A stretch of 46,895 nt of DNA from Paenibacillus tyrphae. Its GTDB lineage: Bacteria; Bacillota; Bacilli; Paenibacillales; NBRC-103111. A model generated the notes under the pieces. That model saw nothing but the letters and a program-made list of their open reading frames with translations. It did no database searches and had not been told where the DNA came from. The stretch spans positions 1 to 46,895 of the forward strand of contig NZ_BSDJ01000047.1 in NCBI RefSeq assembly GCF_027925525.1, written 5' to 3'. Position 1 is the first letter of the stretch. The number at the start of each line of letters is the position of its first letter. A program made the position numbers and the translations under genes. Positions 8,061-15,300 of this stretch are shown piece by piece.

Positions 8061-8720
8061 CTATTCCGCAAACGTCTTTTCAAAATTTTTCAAATCCTCG
8101 TTCGTCCCTACGACAACCAGAATGTCGTTATATTTTATGATATCTTCGGCGTGCGGAGCGATGTTCATCTTGTCTCCGGTTCGGATCGCCATCACGTTGC
8201 AGCCGTATTTGGCGCGAATATCGAGCTCTCTCAGATTACGGCCGACCATTTGCCCAGCCGCTTGAACCTCGACGATGCTGTAGTCTTCCGAAAGCTCGAT
8301 GTAATCGATAATGTTGGATGAAATTAAATGATGGGCCACCCGAACGCCCATATCGCGCTCCGGATAAATAACCTTATCCGCCCCTACTTTTGCGAGCACC
8401 TTGCCGTGCAGCTCGTTCTGCGCCTTGACCACAACCTTCGGCACGCCGATTTCCTTGACGATGATCGTTGTCAGAATACTAGCCTGAATATCTTGTCCGA
8501 TTGCGACGATGACGACGTCGAAATTTCGCAATCCGAGCGCACGCAGCGCTTCTTCATCGGTGGAATCGGCCTGAACGACGTGCGTCACAATATTCGACAC
8601 TTCCTGCGTCCGTTGCTCGCTGCTGTCGATCGCCAGCACTTCAAAGCCGAGATTCGATAACGTTTTGGCAACGCTGGAGCCGAAGCGTCCCATGCCGATG
8701 ACGGCGAATTGTTTTTTCAT
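8061..8720 (-). CDS. ktrA: Ktr potassium uptake regulatory subunit (KtrA/KtrC type)
   Basis: A 219-residue cytoplasmic RCK protein. The N-terminal RCK_N Rossmann fold has VIGMGRFGSSVA (nucleotide-binding GxGxxG) and a conserved acidic AIDSSE. The C-terminal RCK_C (TrkA_C) domain starts about residue 135. Family members form an octameric ring that gates the KtrB/KtrD membrane channel in response to ATP/ADP or c-di-AMP. No ktrB-like partner is in the window, which fits the stand-alone KtrC arrangement of Bacillus subtilis. A good sigma-A promoter lies at 8749-8778. Confidence 0.88.
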   Translation of the reverse strand: MKKQFAVIGMGRFGSSVAKTLSNLGFEVLAIDSSEQRTQEVSNIVTHVVQADSTDEEALRALGLRNFDVVIVAIGQDIQASILTTIIVKEIGVPKVVVKAQNELHGKVLAKVGADKVIYPERDMGVRVAHHLISSNIIDYIELSEDYSIVEVQAAGQMVGRNLRELDIRAKYGCNVMAIRTGDKMNIAPHAEDIIKYNDILVVVGTNEDLKNFEKTFAE

Positions 8721-8748
8721 CCGTGCTCATCCCCCTTCTCATTTCTTT

Positions 8749-8778
8749 ATTATATCAAGAAGCGCGGCAGTTCACCAA
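8749..8778 (-). promoter_or_regulatory. Sigma-A promoter of ktrA
   Basis: On the minus strand TTGGTG (8773-8778), an 18-base spacer and TATAAT (8749-8754), 29 bases before the ktrA start. It lies back to back with the sspI promoter. Confidence 0.6.
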
Positions 8779-8791
8779 AGTTCGTGCCGAA

Positions 8792-8821
8792 GCATGAAAC
8801 TAATTCAAGCGGAGCATATTA
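8792..8821 (+). promoter_or_regulatory. Sigma-G-like promoter of sspI
   Basis: GCATG (8792-8796) matches the -35 form GHATR and CATATTA (8815-8821) the -10 form CATNHTA, with an 18-base spacer. Both fit forespore sigma-G promoters. It lies 55 bases before the sspI ATG, so forespore expression is expected. Confidence 0.6.
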
Positions 8822-8876
8822 ATAAAAGCGAAATCGCATCAACCAAGTGGAAAAGACAACAAAGCGAGGAACTGCC

Positions 8877-9080
8877 ATGAACCTGAATTTGCGGCAAGCG
8901 ATCATTCAGCGCATGCATGACAAAAGCAACGAAGAGCTCTTTGAAGTTATTGCGGATTCGATGGATGCGGAAGAACGTGTGCTGCCGGGCCTTGGAGTAC
9001 TGTTCGAAATTATTTGGAAGCATAGCGAAGCGGAAGAGCAGAACCAGATGGTCGCGACGCTCAAAGAGCATTTGGCTTAA
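8877..9080 (+). CDS. sspI: Small acid-soluble spore protein I
   Basis: A 67-residue protein. NLRQAIIQRM near the start and VLPGLGVLFEIIW in the middle are characteristic of SspI, a minor spore-core protein made in the forespore. The ATG at 8877 was chosen because GCGAGGA lies just upstream and the family begins M-N/D-F/L-NLRQA; an in-frame GTG at 8847 would add ten unrelated residues. It is a single-gene unit between a sigma-G-like promoter and its own terminator. It marks the organism as an endospore former. Confidence 0.93.
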   Translation: MNLNLRQAIIQRMHDKSNEELFEVIADSMDAEERVLPGLGVLFEIIWKHSEAEEQNQMVATLKEHLA

Positions 9081-9088
9081 AGCGCGGT

Positions 9089-9124
9089 AAAAAGCGTGCG
9101 GGGAACGGTCCCTGCACGCTTTTC
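9089..9124 (+). terminator. Terminator of sspI
   Basis: AAAAGCGTGC pairs with GCACGCTTTT, with further GGG/CCC pairing inside, starting nine bases after the sspI stop codon and ending in T residues. Confidence 0.75.
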
Positions 9125-9130
9125 CGTCAT

Positions 9131-9266
9131 ATTATAATGATTTGAAAATACCGCCGGCCAGCCCGGGCCACGTTCAAATCGGCGCAAACCGCGCTTCAAG
9201 CTCCGGATTCCCGGTCAAATTTTGCAAATAGACTCCGGTGATTTTGCCGCAGCCGACGGTGCCCAC
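9131..9266 (-). pseudogene. Gfo/Idh/MocA oxidoreductase N-terminal fragment
   Basis: On the minus strand, directly after the ThuA stop codon, VGTVGCGKITGVYLQNLTG reads as the N-terminal Rossmann motif of a Gfo/Idh/MocA dehydrogenase. Normally this would be V-G-x-V-G-C-G-x-I-x-x-x-Y. A frameshift near residue 30 leads to ADLNVARAG, the usual second strand ending in the acidic NAD-binding residue. The rest of the gene is gone. A second dehydrogenase of this type commonly follows thuA in such operons, so the sugar operon has lost its last gene. Confidence 0.65.
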
Positions 9267-9954
9267 TTATAAGTCAAGTCTCCGGGCCGCTTCCGCCCGT
9301 CCATCAGAAGCCCACAGCAAGCCGCGCCGCATCATTTCGTTCACCTGCGTTATTTTCAGAATGTCCGTCTGATGACCAAAGCGAGCAATAGAATACTCTC
9401 CCTGCTCCCCACCATTTCGTCCAGACGACGGGCATATCGACGGCGCCATTCGGCGAATGAGGTCCAAGCGCAACCGGGAACCGCGTTGTCGCCAGAACGT
9501 TGACCGCAGGGTCGACATGCATATAATACTGCTCGCTCCGCACGCGGAAATTGCCGATGCCTTCCAGCAGCGGGTTGGAGTTCGGGATAAGCTTGACTTC
9601 GTAATCCACTTCGTTGTTTCCAGGATGAGCGACCCATTGTCCGCCGGTCATAAAATGCCATTCGACGTCCGTGCGGAACGCGTCGCACATTCCCCCGTGG
9701 CAGCCGGCAAGACCGGTGCCATTCTGAACGGCCGCCGAGACGTTCCGAATGAGCGCGGGATCGGCTTCCCCCATCGACCATACCGGCACGATCAGGTCCA
9801 GCGTCTTCAGCTTTTCCCCATCGGCAAACGCCTCAAGGGTATTCGACACTTCCACTACGAACTCTGCGTCCATCAACAGGTCCCGGAACAGGCCGGCGAT
9901 TTCCTCGGGTTGATGCCCAGGCCAGCCGCCCCAGACGATTAATGCTTTTTTCAT
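9267..9954 (-). pseudogene. ThuA-like protein gene, frameshifted near its 3' end
   Basis: ThuA-like (trehalose-utilisation/glutamine-amidotransferase-fold) protein. It starts at the ATG at 9954 (MKKALIVWGGWPGHQP), with GLAGCHGGMCDAF as the conserved core. In the starting frame the ThuA signature breaks after GRVFYCSL. Skipping a single base in the A-run at 9378-9380 (plus strand) restores GHQTDILKITQVNEMMRRGLLWA, the normal family C-terminus, ending at the TAA at 9267. The reconstructed protein is 228 residues. Without the correction the frame reads through to 9304 with an unrelated tail of about 23 residues. It may be a real mutation or a sequencing error. It lies 17 bases after the dehydrogenase gene, in the lacI operon. 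Confidence 0.75.
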
Positions 9955-9971
9955 CCCTCGATATCCCCTTT

Positions 9972-11126
9972 CTATACTTCCTGGACGGAAACCCAGCGGC
10001 GCTCCGCGATCGACAGATCGACCGCTTCCAGCACCTGCTGGCTCTTGACGCCGTCCCTGAAGTTCGGCACCGGCTGCCGGTCTTCCCCAATCGCCTGCAG
10101 CAGCTCGACCGTCTCGTGAATTAAGGTGTGCTCGTAGCCGAGCGTATGGCCGGGAGGCCACCACGCTTCCGCATACGCATGAGACGGATCGGTCGCCAGC
10201 ACGCGCCGGAAGCCCTGCAAATCGTCCGGGTCATCGGCAAAAAAGACCTGCAGCTCGTTCATCCGCTCAAAGTCGAATTTAACGCTGCCTTGGCTGCCGT
10301 TGATTTCAAACGCATTTCTGCAGCGGCAGCCCCCTGCGATCCTCGTCGCCTCGAAGCTGCCCAGCGCCCCTCCCGCGAACCGGGCAAGGAACAAGGTAGC
10401 GTCGTCGACCGAGACGGGACCGCGAGCTTGTTGTCCGTTCGCTGTCGCACCTGCCGCCGATTCCGGCAGCGGCCTTTCCTTGACGAACGTTTCGTTCATT
10501 CCGACGACTTCCGTCATATCTCCGATCAAGTAATGAGCCAGGTCGATCAGATGCGCGCCCAAGTCGCCGTGAGCGCCGGAGCCGGCCACTTCCCTCCGCA
10601 GCCGCCATACGAGCGGGAACTCCGGATCGATAAGCCAGTCCTGCATAAACCAGGCGCGGAAGTGATAAATTTGCCCCAGGCGGCCTTCGTCGATCAGCTT
10701 CTTCGCCAGCCGAATCGCGGGAACGAAGCGGTAATTAAAGCCGACCATATGCTTGACGCCGGCCGCTTCCACAGCCCTGAGCATTTGACGGGACTCGGCC
10801 AATGTCAAAGCAAGCGGCTTCTCGCAGAACACATGCTTGCCCACAGCGGCGGCGGCCAGTACGATCTCCTTGTGCACATGGCTCGGCGCATTAATATCGA
10901 CCAGATCGATATCTTCGCGCTGCAGAAGCTCCCGCCAGTCGGTCGTGCAGCTTTCCCATCCGAATTGCTCCGCCGCTTGCGCCACGGCTTCGGTATCGCG
11001 CCCACAGATCGTCTTCATCACAGGTTCCGGCACCTTCGGAAAAAACATCGGTACATCGCGGTAAGCATGGCTGTGCGCCTTGCCCATAAATTTGTACCCG
11101 ATCATCCCTACGCGGACTTGTTTCAT
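9972..11126 (-). CDS. Gfo/Idh/MocA family NAD(P)-dependent sugar dehydrogenase
   Basis: A 384-residue protein. The N-terminal Rossmann fold has VGMIGYKFMGKAHSHAY (GxxGxxxMGxxH), and CEKPLALTLAE supplies the catalytic EKP lysine motif. The C-terminal substrate domain has GDLGAHLIDLAHYLIGD, with the conserved D-x-x-x-H-x-x-D pattern. Family members oxidise or reduce sugars, inositols or related polyols; the substrate cannot be read from sequence. Upstream lies a LacI regulator and downstream a ThuA gene, a common carbohydrate-catabolism grouping. The start ATG at 11126 has GGAGGGAGGAACC upstream. Confidence 0.88.
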   Translation of the reverse strand: MKQVRVGMIGYKFMGKAHSHAYRDVPMFFPKVPEPVMKTICGRDTEAVAQAAEQFGWESCTTDWRELLQREDIDLVDINAPSHVHKEIVLAAAAVGKHVFCEKPLALTLAESRQMLRAVEAAGVKHMVGFNYRFVPAIRLAKKLIDEGRLGQIYHFRAWFMQDWLIDPEFPLVWRLRREVAGSGAHGDLGAHLIDLAHYLIGDMTEVVGMNETFVKERPLPESAAGATANGQQARGPVSVDDATLFLARFAGGALGSFEATRIAGGCRCRNAFEINGSQGSVKFDFERMNELQVFFADDPDDLQGFRRVLATDPSHAYAEAWWPPGHTLGYEHTLIHETVELLQAIGEDRQPVPNFRDGVKSQQVLEAVDLSIAERRWVSVQEV

Positions 11127-11202
11127 CTTCGGTTCCTCCCTCCGTTGACCTGTGACTTATTACCCTTCATCGTCCCTTATCGAATCGAGCGCAGCGACGA
11201 TG

Positions 11203-12276
11203 TTACCGCAGGATGCGGCACGATTGCCGTACAACAAGCTTCGTCTCCAGCTTAAGTCTGAAGCTCTCCGATGCGCCGTCCCCATCGTTTCCTACACCGA
11301 TGCGTCTCAGCACCCGCTCTGCCGCCAGCCGGCCCATCTCGTAAAATGGCACGGCGACGCTCGTGAGCGGCGGGTCGGTCACGCGGGCGGCCTCCGAATC
11401 GTCATACCCGACAATCGCATAATCCCGGCCGGGAACGTGCCCGTACTCGCGAAGCCCCTGCATCAAGCCGATCGCCATCCGGTCGTTCGAGGCGAACACC
11501 GCCTCAATCCGGCTCAAGTGCGGATGCATCGCCGATGCCGCTTTCATCCCGCTCGTGCGGCTGTAGTTGCCTTCGTAGTACAGATGCGCGGGCAGGTCGC
11601 CCGGAGCCTTGGCATCCGCCGGCAGCAGTCCCGCTTCGCGCATGGCCTGCATGTATCCCCGCAGCCGGTCGCCACTGTTGGAAAATTCGGGCGAGCCGCT
11701 CAAAAACGCAATGTCCCGATATCCCAAGTCGAGCAGATGCCGTACCGCGCGGTAGCTTCCTCCCTCATGATCCGCATCTACTTCATTGAACCGCTCTCCG
11801 CTAATATGCTGGTTGATCAGGCAAAACGGGAACCCGCCGTCTTCCAATTTTTTCAGCTCCGCCCGCTCCGAGGGCGTATCCGTCGCTCCGAGGATCACGC
11901 AGGCATCCACCTTCTGTGAACGAAAAATACTGCTGTAATCGCTTTCCTCTCCGGGAACGCGGAATTTCAGCAGCATATCGTAGCCTGAAGCCTTCACCTG
12001 CTCCCCGATTCCGCTAAGCACTTCGGAGAAATAGTATGTCGAGAAAATGTGCACCTTCGGCACGTAAGGCAGCACGACGCCCAAGTTGCCGCTTCTGCGG
12101 CGGGCGAAGCTTTGAGCAATCGCGTTCGGATGATAATTTAATGTTTTGGCGGCCTGAAGTACCCGCAGCCGGGTCTGCTCTTTCATCGGACCGACGTCGT
12201 TGAATACGCGGGAAACCGTCGCTTCGGATACGCCCGCCAGCTCTGCAACTTCCTTTCGGGTTACGATTTCAGCCAC
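11203..12276 (-). CDS. LacI family transcriptional repressor
   Basis: A 357-residue regulator. Residues 6-30 hold the LacI helix-turn-helix (TRKEVAELAGVSEATVSRVF), with the hinge helix NAIAQSFARR near 51-60. A periplasmic-binding-protein-like ligand domain follows (LGVVLPY to VAVPFYEMGRLAAERVL). It likely controls the dehydrogenase and ThuA genes 77 bases downstream, and itself, because a palindromic operator overlaps its promoter. The start is odd: the only near canonical codon, the GTG at 12276, sits inside the AAAGAGGTG ribosome-binding region, so the true initiation point is uncertain. Confidence 0.88.
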   Translation of the reverse strand: MAEIVTRKEVAELAGVSEATVSRVFNDVGPMKEQTRLRVLQAAKTLNYHPNAIAQSFARRRSGNLGVVLPYVPKVHIFSTYYFSEVLSGIGEQVKASGYDMLLKFRVPGEESDYSSIFRSQKVDACVILGATDTPSERAELKKLEDGGFPFCLINQHISGERFNEVDADHEGGSYRAVRHLLDLGYRDIAFLSGSPEFSNSGDRLRGYMQAMREAGLLPADAKAPGDLPAHLYYEGNYSRTSGMKAASAMHPHLSRIEAVFASNDRMAIGLMQGLREYGHVPGRDYAIVGYDDSEAARVTDPPLTSVAVPFYEMGRLAAERVLRRIGVGNDGDGASESFRLKLETKLVVRQSCRILR

Positions 12277-12286
12277 CTCTTTTTCA

Positions 12287-12308
12287 ATAATGTACGCGCG
12301 TTCATTAT
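12287..12308. promoter_or_regulatory. LacI-family operator candidate
   Basis: A 22-base palindrome with one mismatched pair: ATAATG, then ACGCGCGT at the centre, then CATTAT. A central CG in a palindrome of this size is typical of LacI-family sites. It overlaps the -10 box of the lacI promoter, so binding should block transcription of lacI and the operon behind it. Confidence 0.65.
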
Positions 12309-12333
12309 CTCATGCTCTCTCTTTGTATGTCAA
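12304..12333 (-). promoter_or_regulatory. Sigma-A promoter of the lacI operon
   Basis: On the minus strand TTGACA (12328-12333), an 18-base spacer and GATAAT (12304-12309). The -35 box is a perfect consensus and the -10 box is one base off. The operator palindrome begins inside the -10 box. Confidence 0.7.
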
Positions 12334-12462
12334 CCCTGAATACCGGCGTTCATTTCAATAAATAGTAAACATTTTCACCTATTGACACCTAGTGAATTAT
12401 GGGAAACGATTAACTACATAACAACGTTCATTAACGAACGAAAACTGAGGGGAGAGATATCG

Positions 12463-13227
12463 TTGGACACCTTATTGTATTTAGAGGAGCTGGCATTAAT
12501 AAGGCCTGACAACCGTTTTAAGGCGCAGCTGTGTCTTGGCGGCCGTACATACCCATATGAAGATACGGAAGCATTGAGCCTCCTGCATGAACAGGAGCTG
12601 GCTTATTACCGGAAACTTCAATATAAAAGAAAGCACAGCTTTGTGCTCGGCCGCTACTGCGCGAAGCAGGCGATCTCCGCTTACACTCGTATGGCGGAAC
12701 CTCAGCTTCGGCAAATATGGGTGCAGCCGGGGGTGTTCCAGCAACCGGTCATCATGCTTCCGCGAACCGAGCCTCTTCAGATCACCATTACGCATTGCGA
12801 TCATATCGCGGCTGCCATTGCGTTCCCGGAGGCCCACCCGTTAGGGATCGACTTGGAGAAAATCGACAGCGCCAACGTCAGTGCCATTGAATCGCAGATT
12901 ACAGCTTCCGAGAAGCAAATGATCGCGGACACCTCACTCGAATACGAGGCCGCGCTAACGATGCTGTGGACCTCCAAGGAATCCTTGTCAAAGATCTTGA
13001 AGACCGGACTCATGACCCCGCTCCCCGTGTATGAAATCAATCATATGGACATCAGGCAAGACTGCATCGTCACCAGCTACACGAACTTCGCCCAATATGG
13101 TACCGTTTCGTTCCGCATCGGCCGCCATATGTGCTCGATCACCCATCCGAAAAGAACCGAATTCAAAGTGAACATCCCGGAGATTCAGCGGCTTTTTGGT
13201 ACATTGTATGCCGCCGATGCTCGGTGA
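12463..13227 (+). CDS. 4'-phosphopantetheinyl transferase (Sfp type)
   Basis: Enzyme that moves the 4'-phosphopantetheine arm of coenzyme A to carrier proteins of fatty-acid, polyketide or peptide synthases. Motifs present: GRYCAKQAI (substrate-loop arginine), PLGIDLEKI (Mg-binding GIDxE) and WTSKESLSKILKTGL (WxxKEAxxK). The open frame begins at a TTG at 12382. The TTG at 12463 is preferred because GAGGGGAGAG lies directly upstream and the resulting 254 residues suit the family better. No synthase genes are nearby, so its partner cannot be named. Confidence 0.82.
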   Translation: MDTLLYLEELALIRPDNRFKAQLCLGGRTYPYEDTEALSLLHEQELAYYRKLQYKRKHSFVLGRYCAKQAISAYTRMAEPQLRQIWVQPGVFQQPVIMLPRTEPLQITITHCDHIAAAIAFPEAHPLGIDLEKIDSANVSAIESQITASEKQMIADTSLEYEAALTMLWTSKESLSKILKTGLMTPLPVYEINHMDIRQDCIVTSYTNFAQYGTVSFRIGRHMCSITHPKRTEFKVNIPEIQRLFGTLYAADAR

Positions 13228-13240
13228 CCGGAGGCTACAC

Positions 13241-13282
13241 GAAAGGGATCGCTAACCCAACGGGGTCAGCCGATCCCTTTTT
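13241..13282 (+). terminator. Terminator of the phosphopantetheinyl transferase gene
   Basis: AAAGGGATCG pairs with CGATCCCTTT, with CCC/GGG inside the loop, followed by TTTTTA. It starts 14 bases after the stop codon. Confidence 0.8.
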
Positions 13283-13353
13283 ATCGAGATGGCATCCTGG
13301 GTGTTGACTTGGAGCCGACTCCAGCGGATAGAATACGGAAAAGAGAGGCGGTG

Positions 13354-13788
13354 ATGAACATGTACACAATCCGGCAAGCGGCCGAGCTTACAGGGTTTAG
13401 TCCCGATACCCTGAGATATTACGAAAAGATAGGTATATTAAAGTCGCCCCCAAGAGGTCCGGGCGGTGTACGTAAGTATAGCGAAGATAACGTTCGTCTA
13501 TTGGCATCTTTGAATTGTCTGAAGAAAACGGGATTATCGCTGGAAGAGATTAAGGAGTTTTTTCAGGAAGGCCAATGTTTCGCGAATCATTCCTCCGTGT
13601 GGGAGCTTGACGAGATCCAGACGTTGTCGAGCCGAAGAAAGATTCTTTCGGGGCATTTGAACAGAATGGTACAACAACGCCGGGAGCTGGATAACATCAT
13701 TCAACTTACAAGAGAGAAACTGGACTATTACGATAAGATGTTGAACGAACATGTAAACTTAGAAGAAGATAAGGAGGTTTCAAAATGA
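13354..13788 (+). CDS. MerR family transcriptional regulator
   Basis: A 144-residue regulator. The MerR helix-turn-helix and wing are clear (YTIRQAAELTGFSPDTLRYYEKIGIL, then GVRKYSEDNVRLL), followed by a long coiled-coil dimerisation helix. It resembles the aldehyde- or electrophile-responsive group (AdhR-like) rather than metal sensors. The only effector-domain cysteine besides one in the wing lies at GQCFANHSS. The ATG at 13354 was chosen for its GAGAGG site. The stop codon overlaps the start of the next gene (ATGA), so they are co-translated and the reductase is the probable target. Confidence 0.87.
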   Translation: MNMYTIRQAAELTGFSPDTLRYYEKIGILKSPPRGPGGVRKYSEDNVRLLASLNCLKKTGLSLEEIKEFFQEGQCFANHSSVWELDEIQTLSSRRKILSGHLNRMVQQRRELDNIIQLTREKLDYYDKMLNEHVNLEEDKEVSK

Positions 13789-14414
13789 AGATAGCTTCTA
13801 TCGGCTCGGGAAATATGGGCGGAACCTTGGGAAAAAGGTGGGCTGCGCACGGGCATCAAGTGATGTTCGGCTCGCGCGATCCGCAAAGCGACAAGATGCG
13901 AACACTGCTCCAGGAGGCCGGAACCAACGCTCAAGCAAGAACGGTGCAGGAAGCCGCTGCCTTTGGCGAGGTGATCCTTCTGGCAGTTCTCCCTTCCGAT
14001 GTAGAACGCGTCTTGGAAGAAGCAGGGGACCTTCGCAATAAAATCCTCATCAATTGCACAAACCGCTTTGACGGAAAATCCGCGGATATGGAAGTCCAAC
14101 GACTGGCACAAAACGCCCGAATCGTTCGGGCTTATCACACCCTGCCCTGGGAAGTATTGGCGAACCCTCAATACGGAACGGGCAACGCAACTGCGTTTCT
14201 GAGCGGCGATGATGCCGAGGCCAAAGAAATCGTTGCCCGACTGTCCCGCGACATCGGCCTCGATCCGGTGGACGTGGGCGATTCGGCCAGCATGGAGAAG
14301 ATAGAAGCAGCTATAGGGACGCTTTGGAGCATACTCTCTCCTCAATTTGGACGCGATTACGGTTTGCGGATATTAAGGCGGGGTATGGACAACCCGGTTC
14401 TAAGCGGAAGTTAG
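13785..14414 (+). CDS. NADPH-dependent F420-reductase-like oxidoreductase
   Basis: A 209-residue Rossmann-fold protein. IASIGSGNMGGTLGKRWAAHGHQVMFGSRDP is the dinucleotide motif of the F420:NADP oxidoreductase/ProC-like family (GxGxxG plus the SRDP phosphate-binding stretch that favours NADP). Bacillales generally lack F420, so the real substrate is probably another small carbonyl or nitro compound (inference). The start codon overlaps the MerR stop, and a terminator follows. The pair looks like a small stress-response unit. Confidence 0.78.
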   Translation: MKIASIGSGNMGGTLGKRWAAHGHQVMFGSRDPQSDKMRTLLQEAGTNAQARTVQEAAAFGEVILLAVLPSDVERVLEEAGDLRNKILINCTNRFDGKSADMEVQRLAQNARIVRAYHTLPWEVLANPQYGTGNATAFLSGDDAEAKEIVARLSRDIGLDPVDVGDSASMEKIEAAIGTLWSILSPQFGRDYGLRILRRGMDNPVLSGS

Positions 14415-14446
14415 CGGAAATCAAGCGCCTATATGATCGTCAATCC

Positions 14447-14482
14447 AAGACAAGCCCGGCAAGCAGAGGGCTTGTCTTTGTG
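14447..14482 (+). terminator. Terminator of the MerR-reductase operon
   Basis: AGACAAGCCC pairs with GGGCTTGTCT around a 10-base loop, followed by TTG. It starts 33 bases after the reductase stop codon. Confidence 0.7.
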
Positions 14483-14523
14483 CATCCCCCGAGCGCAATA
14501 ATCCGTTCGGCCTCCCGCTTGAC

Positions 14524-14552
14524 TTGCTATCCCGCTTGGAAGCCTCTATGCT
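14524..14552 (+). promoter_or_regulatory. Probable promoter of the OmpR-type two-component operon
   Basis: TTGCTA (14524-14529), a 17-base spacer and TATGCT (14547-14552), 51 bases before the response-regulator ATG. Confidence 0.45.
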
Positions 14553-14602
14553 GGAGGTAACAGACTTAACCGAACCATTCCGACTTCGATGGAGGTGCCG
14601 CC

Positions 14603-15298
14603 ATGAAACTGTTGATCGCGGAGGACGATACGTCCGTTTGCGAAATGCTGCATTTGTTTTTTCAAAAAGAACAGTACGATACGACCTTCGTTCATGACGG
14701 GCTTAGCGCTCAGGAACAGCTTGACCGGTACACATGGGATTTTGTCATCCTGGACTGGATGCTTCCCGGCAAGGATGGATTGGCCCTATGCAGAGATATA
14801 CGCCGTAAGGGGGAAACGCCGGTCATCCTGCTAACGGCTCGGGATCAGGAGCAGGACCGGATTATGGGGCTAGAGCTCGGTGCCGACGATTACGTCAGCA
14901 AGCCGTTCAGCCCGATGGAGCTGATCGCCCGCATGAAAGCCGTGCTTCGCCGGTACCATCGAGGCGGCGGGGCTGAGGCCGAAGGAGCGGCCGAGCCGCA
15001 TGAGCTGCTCAAGCACAAGACGATTGTCGTCAACCTGTCCTCCCGCACCGCCACCGTCGGCGGGAATACGATCAGCAACTTAACGCCGAAAGAATTCGAC
15101 CTGCTCTCGCTGTTCGTCCGGTATCCCAGACGCGTCTTTACCCGCGAACAGCTGCTGGAAAGCGTGTGGGGCTACGATTATTTGGGCGAAGAGCGTACGG
15201 TCGATGTCCATATCAAGCGGCTGCGCAATAAGGTATCTTCGCCGGAGCACCCGCTGATCGTGACCGTCTGGGGCGTGGGCTACAAGCTGGAGGAATGA
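14603..15298 (+). CDS. OmpR/PhoB-type response regulator
   Basis: A 231-residue regulator. The receiver domain has the acidic pair in IAEDD, the phospho-acceptor in FVILDWMLPGKDG (Asp about 52) and the switch lysine in YVSKPFSP. The C-terminal winged helix (LTPKEFDLLSLFVRYPRRVFTREQLLESVWGYDY) is of the OmpR/PhoB type. It is followed immediately by its kinase: the stop codon overlaps an ATG, and the GGAGG inside its last codons serves as the ribosome binding site of the next gene. The regulated genes are not known. Confidence 0.9.
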   Translation: MKLLIAEDDTSVCEMLHLFFQKEQYDTTFVHDGLSAQEQLDRYTWDFVILDWMLPGKDGLALCRDIRRKGETPVILLTARDQEQDRIMGLELGADDYVSKPFSPMELIARMKAVLRRYHRGGGAEAEGAAEPHELLKHKTIVVNLSSRTATVGGNTISNLTPKEFDLLSLFVRYPRRVFTREQLLESVWGYDYLGEERTVDVHIKRLRNKVSSPEHPLIVTVWGVGYKLEE

Positions 15299-15300
15299 CA

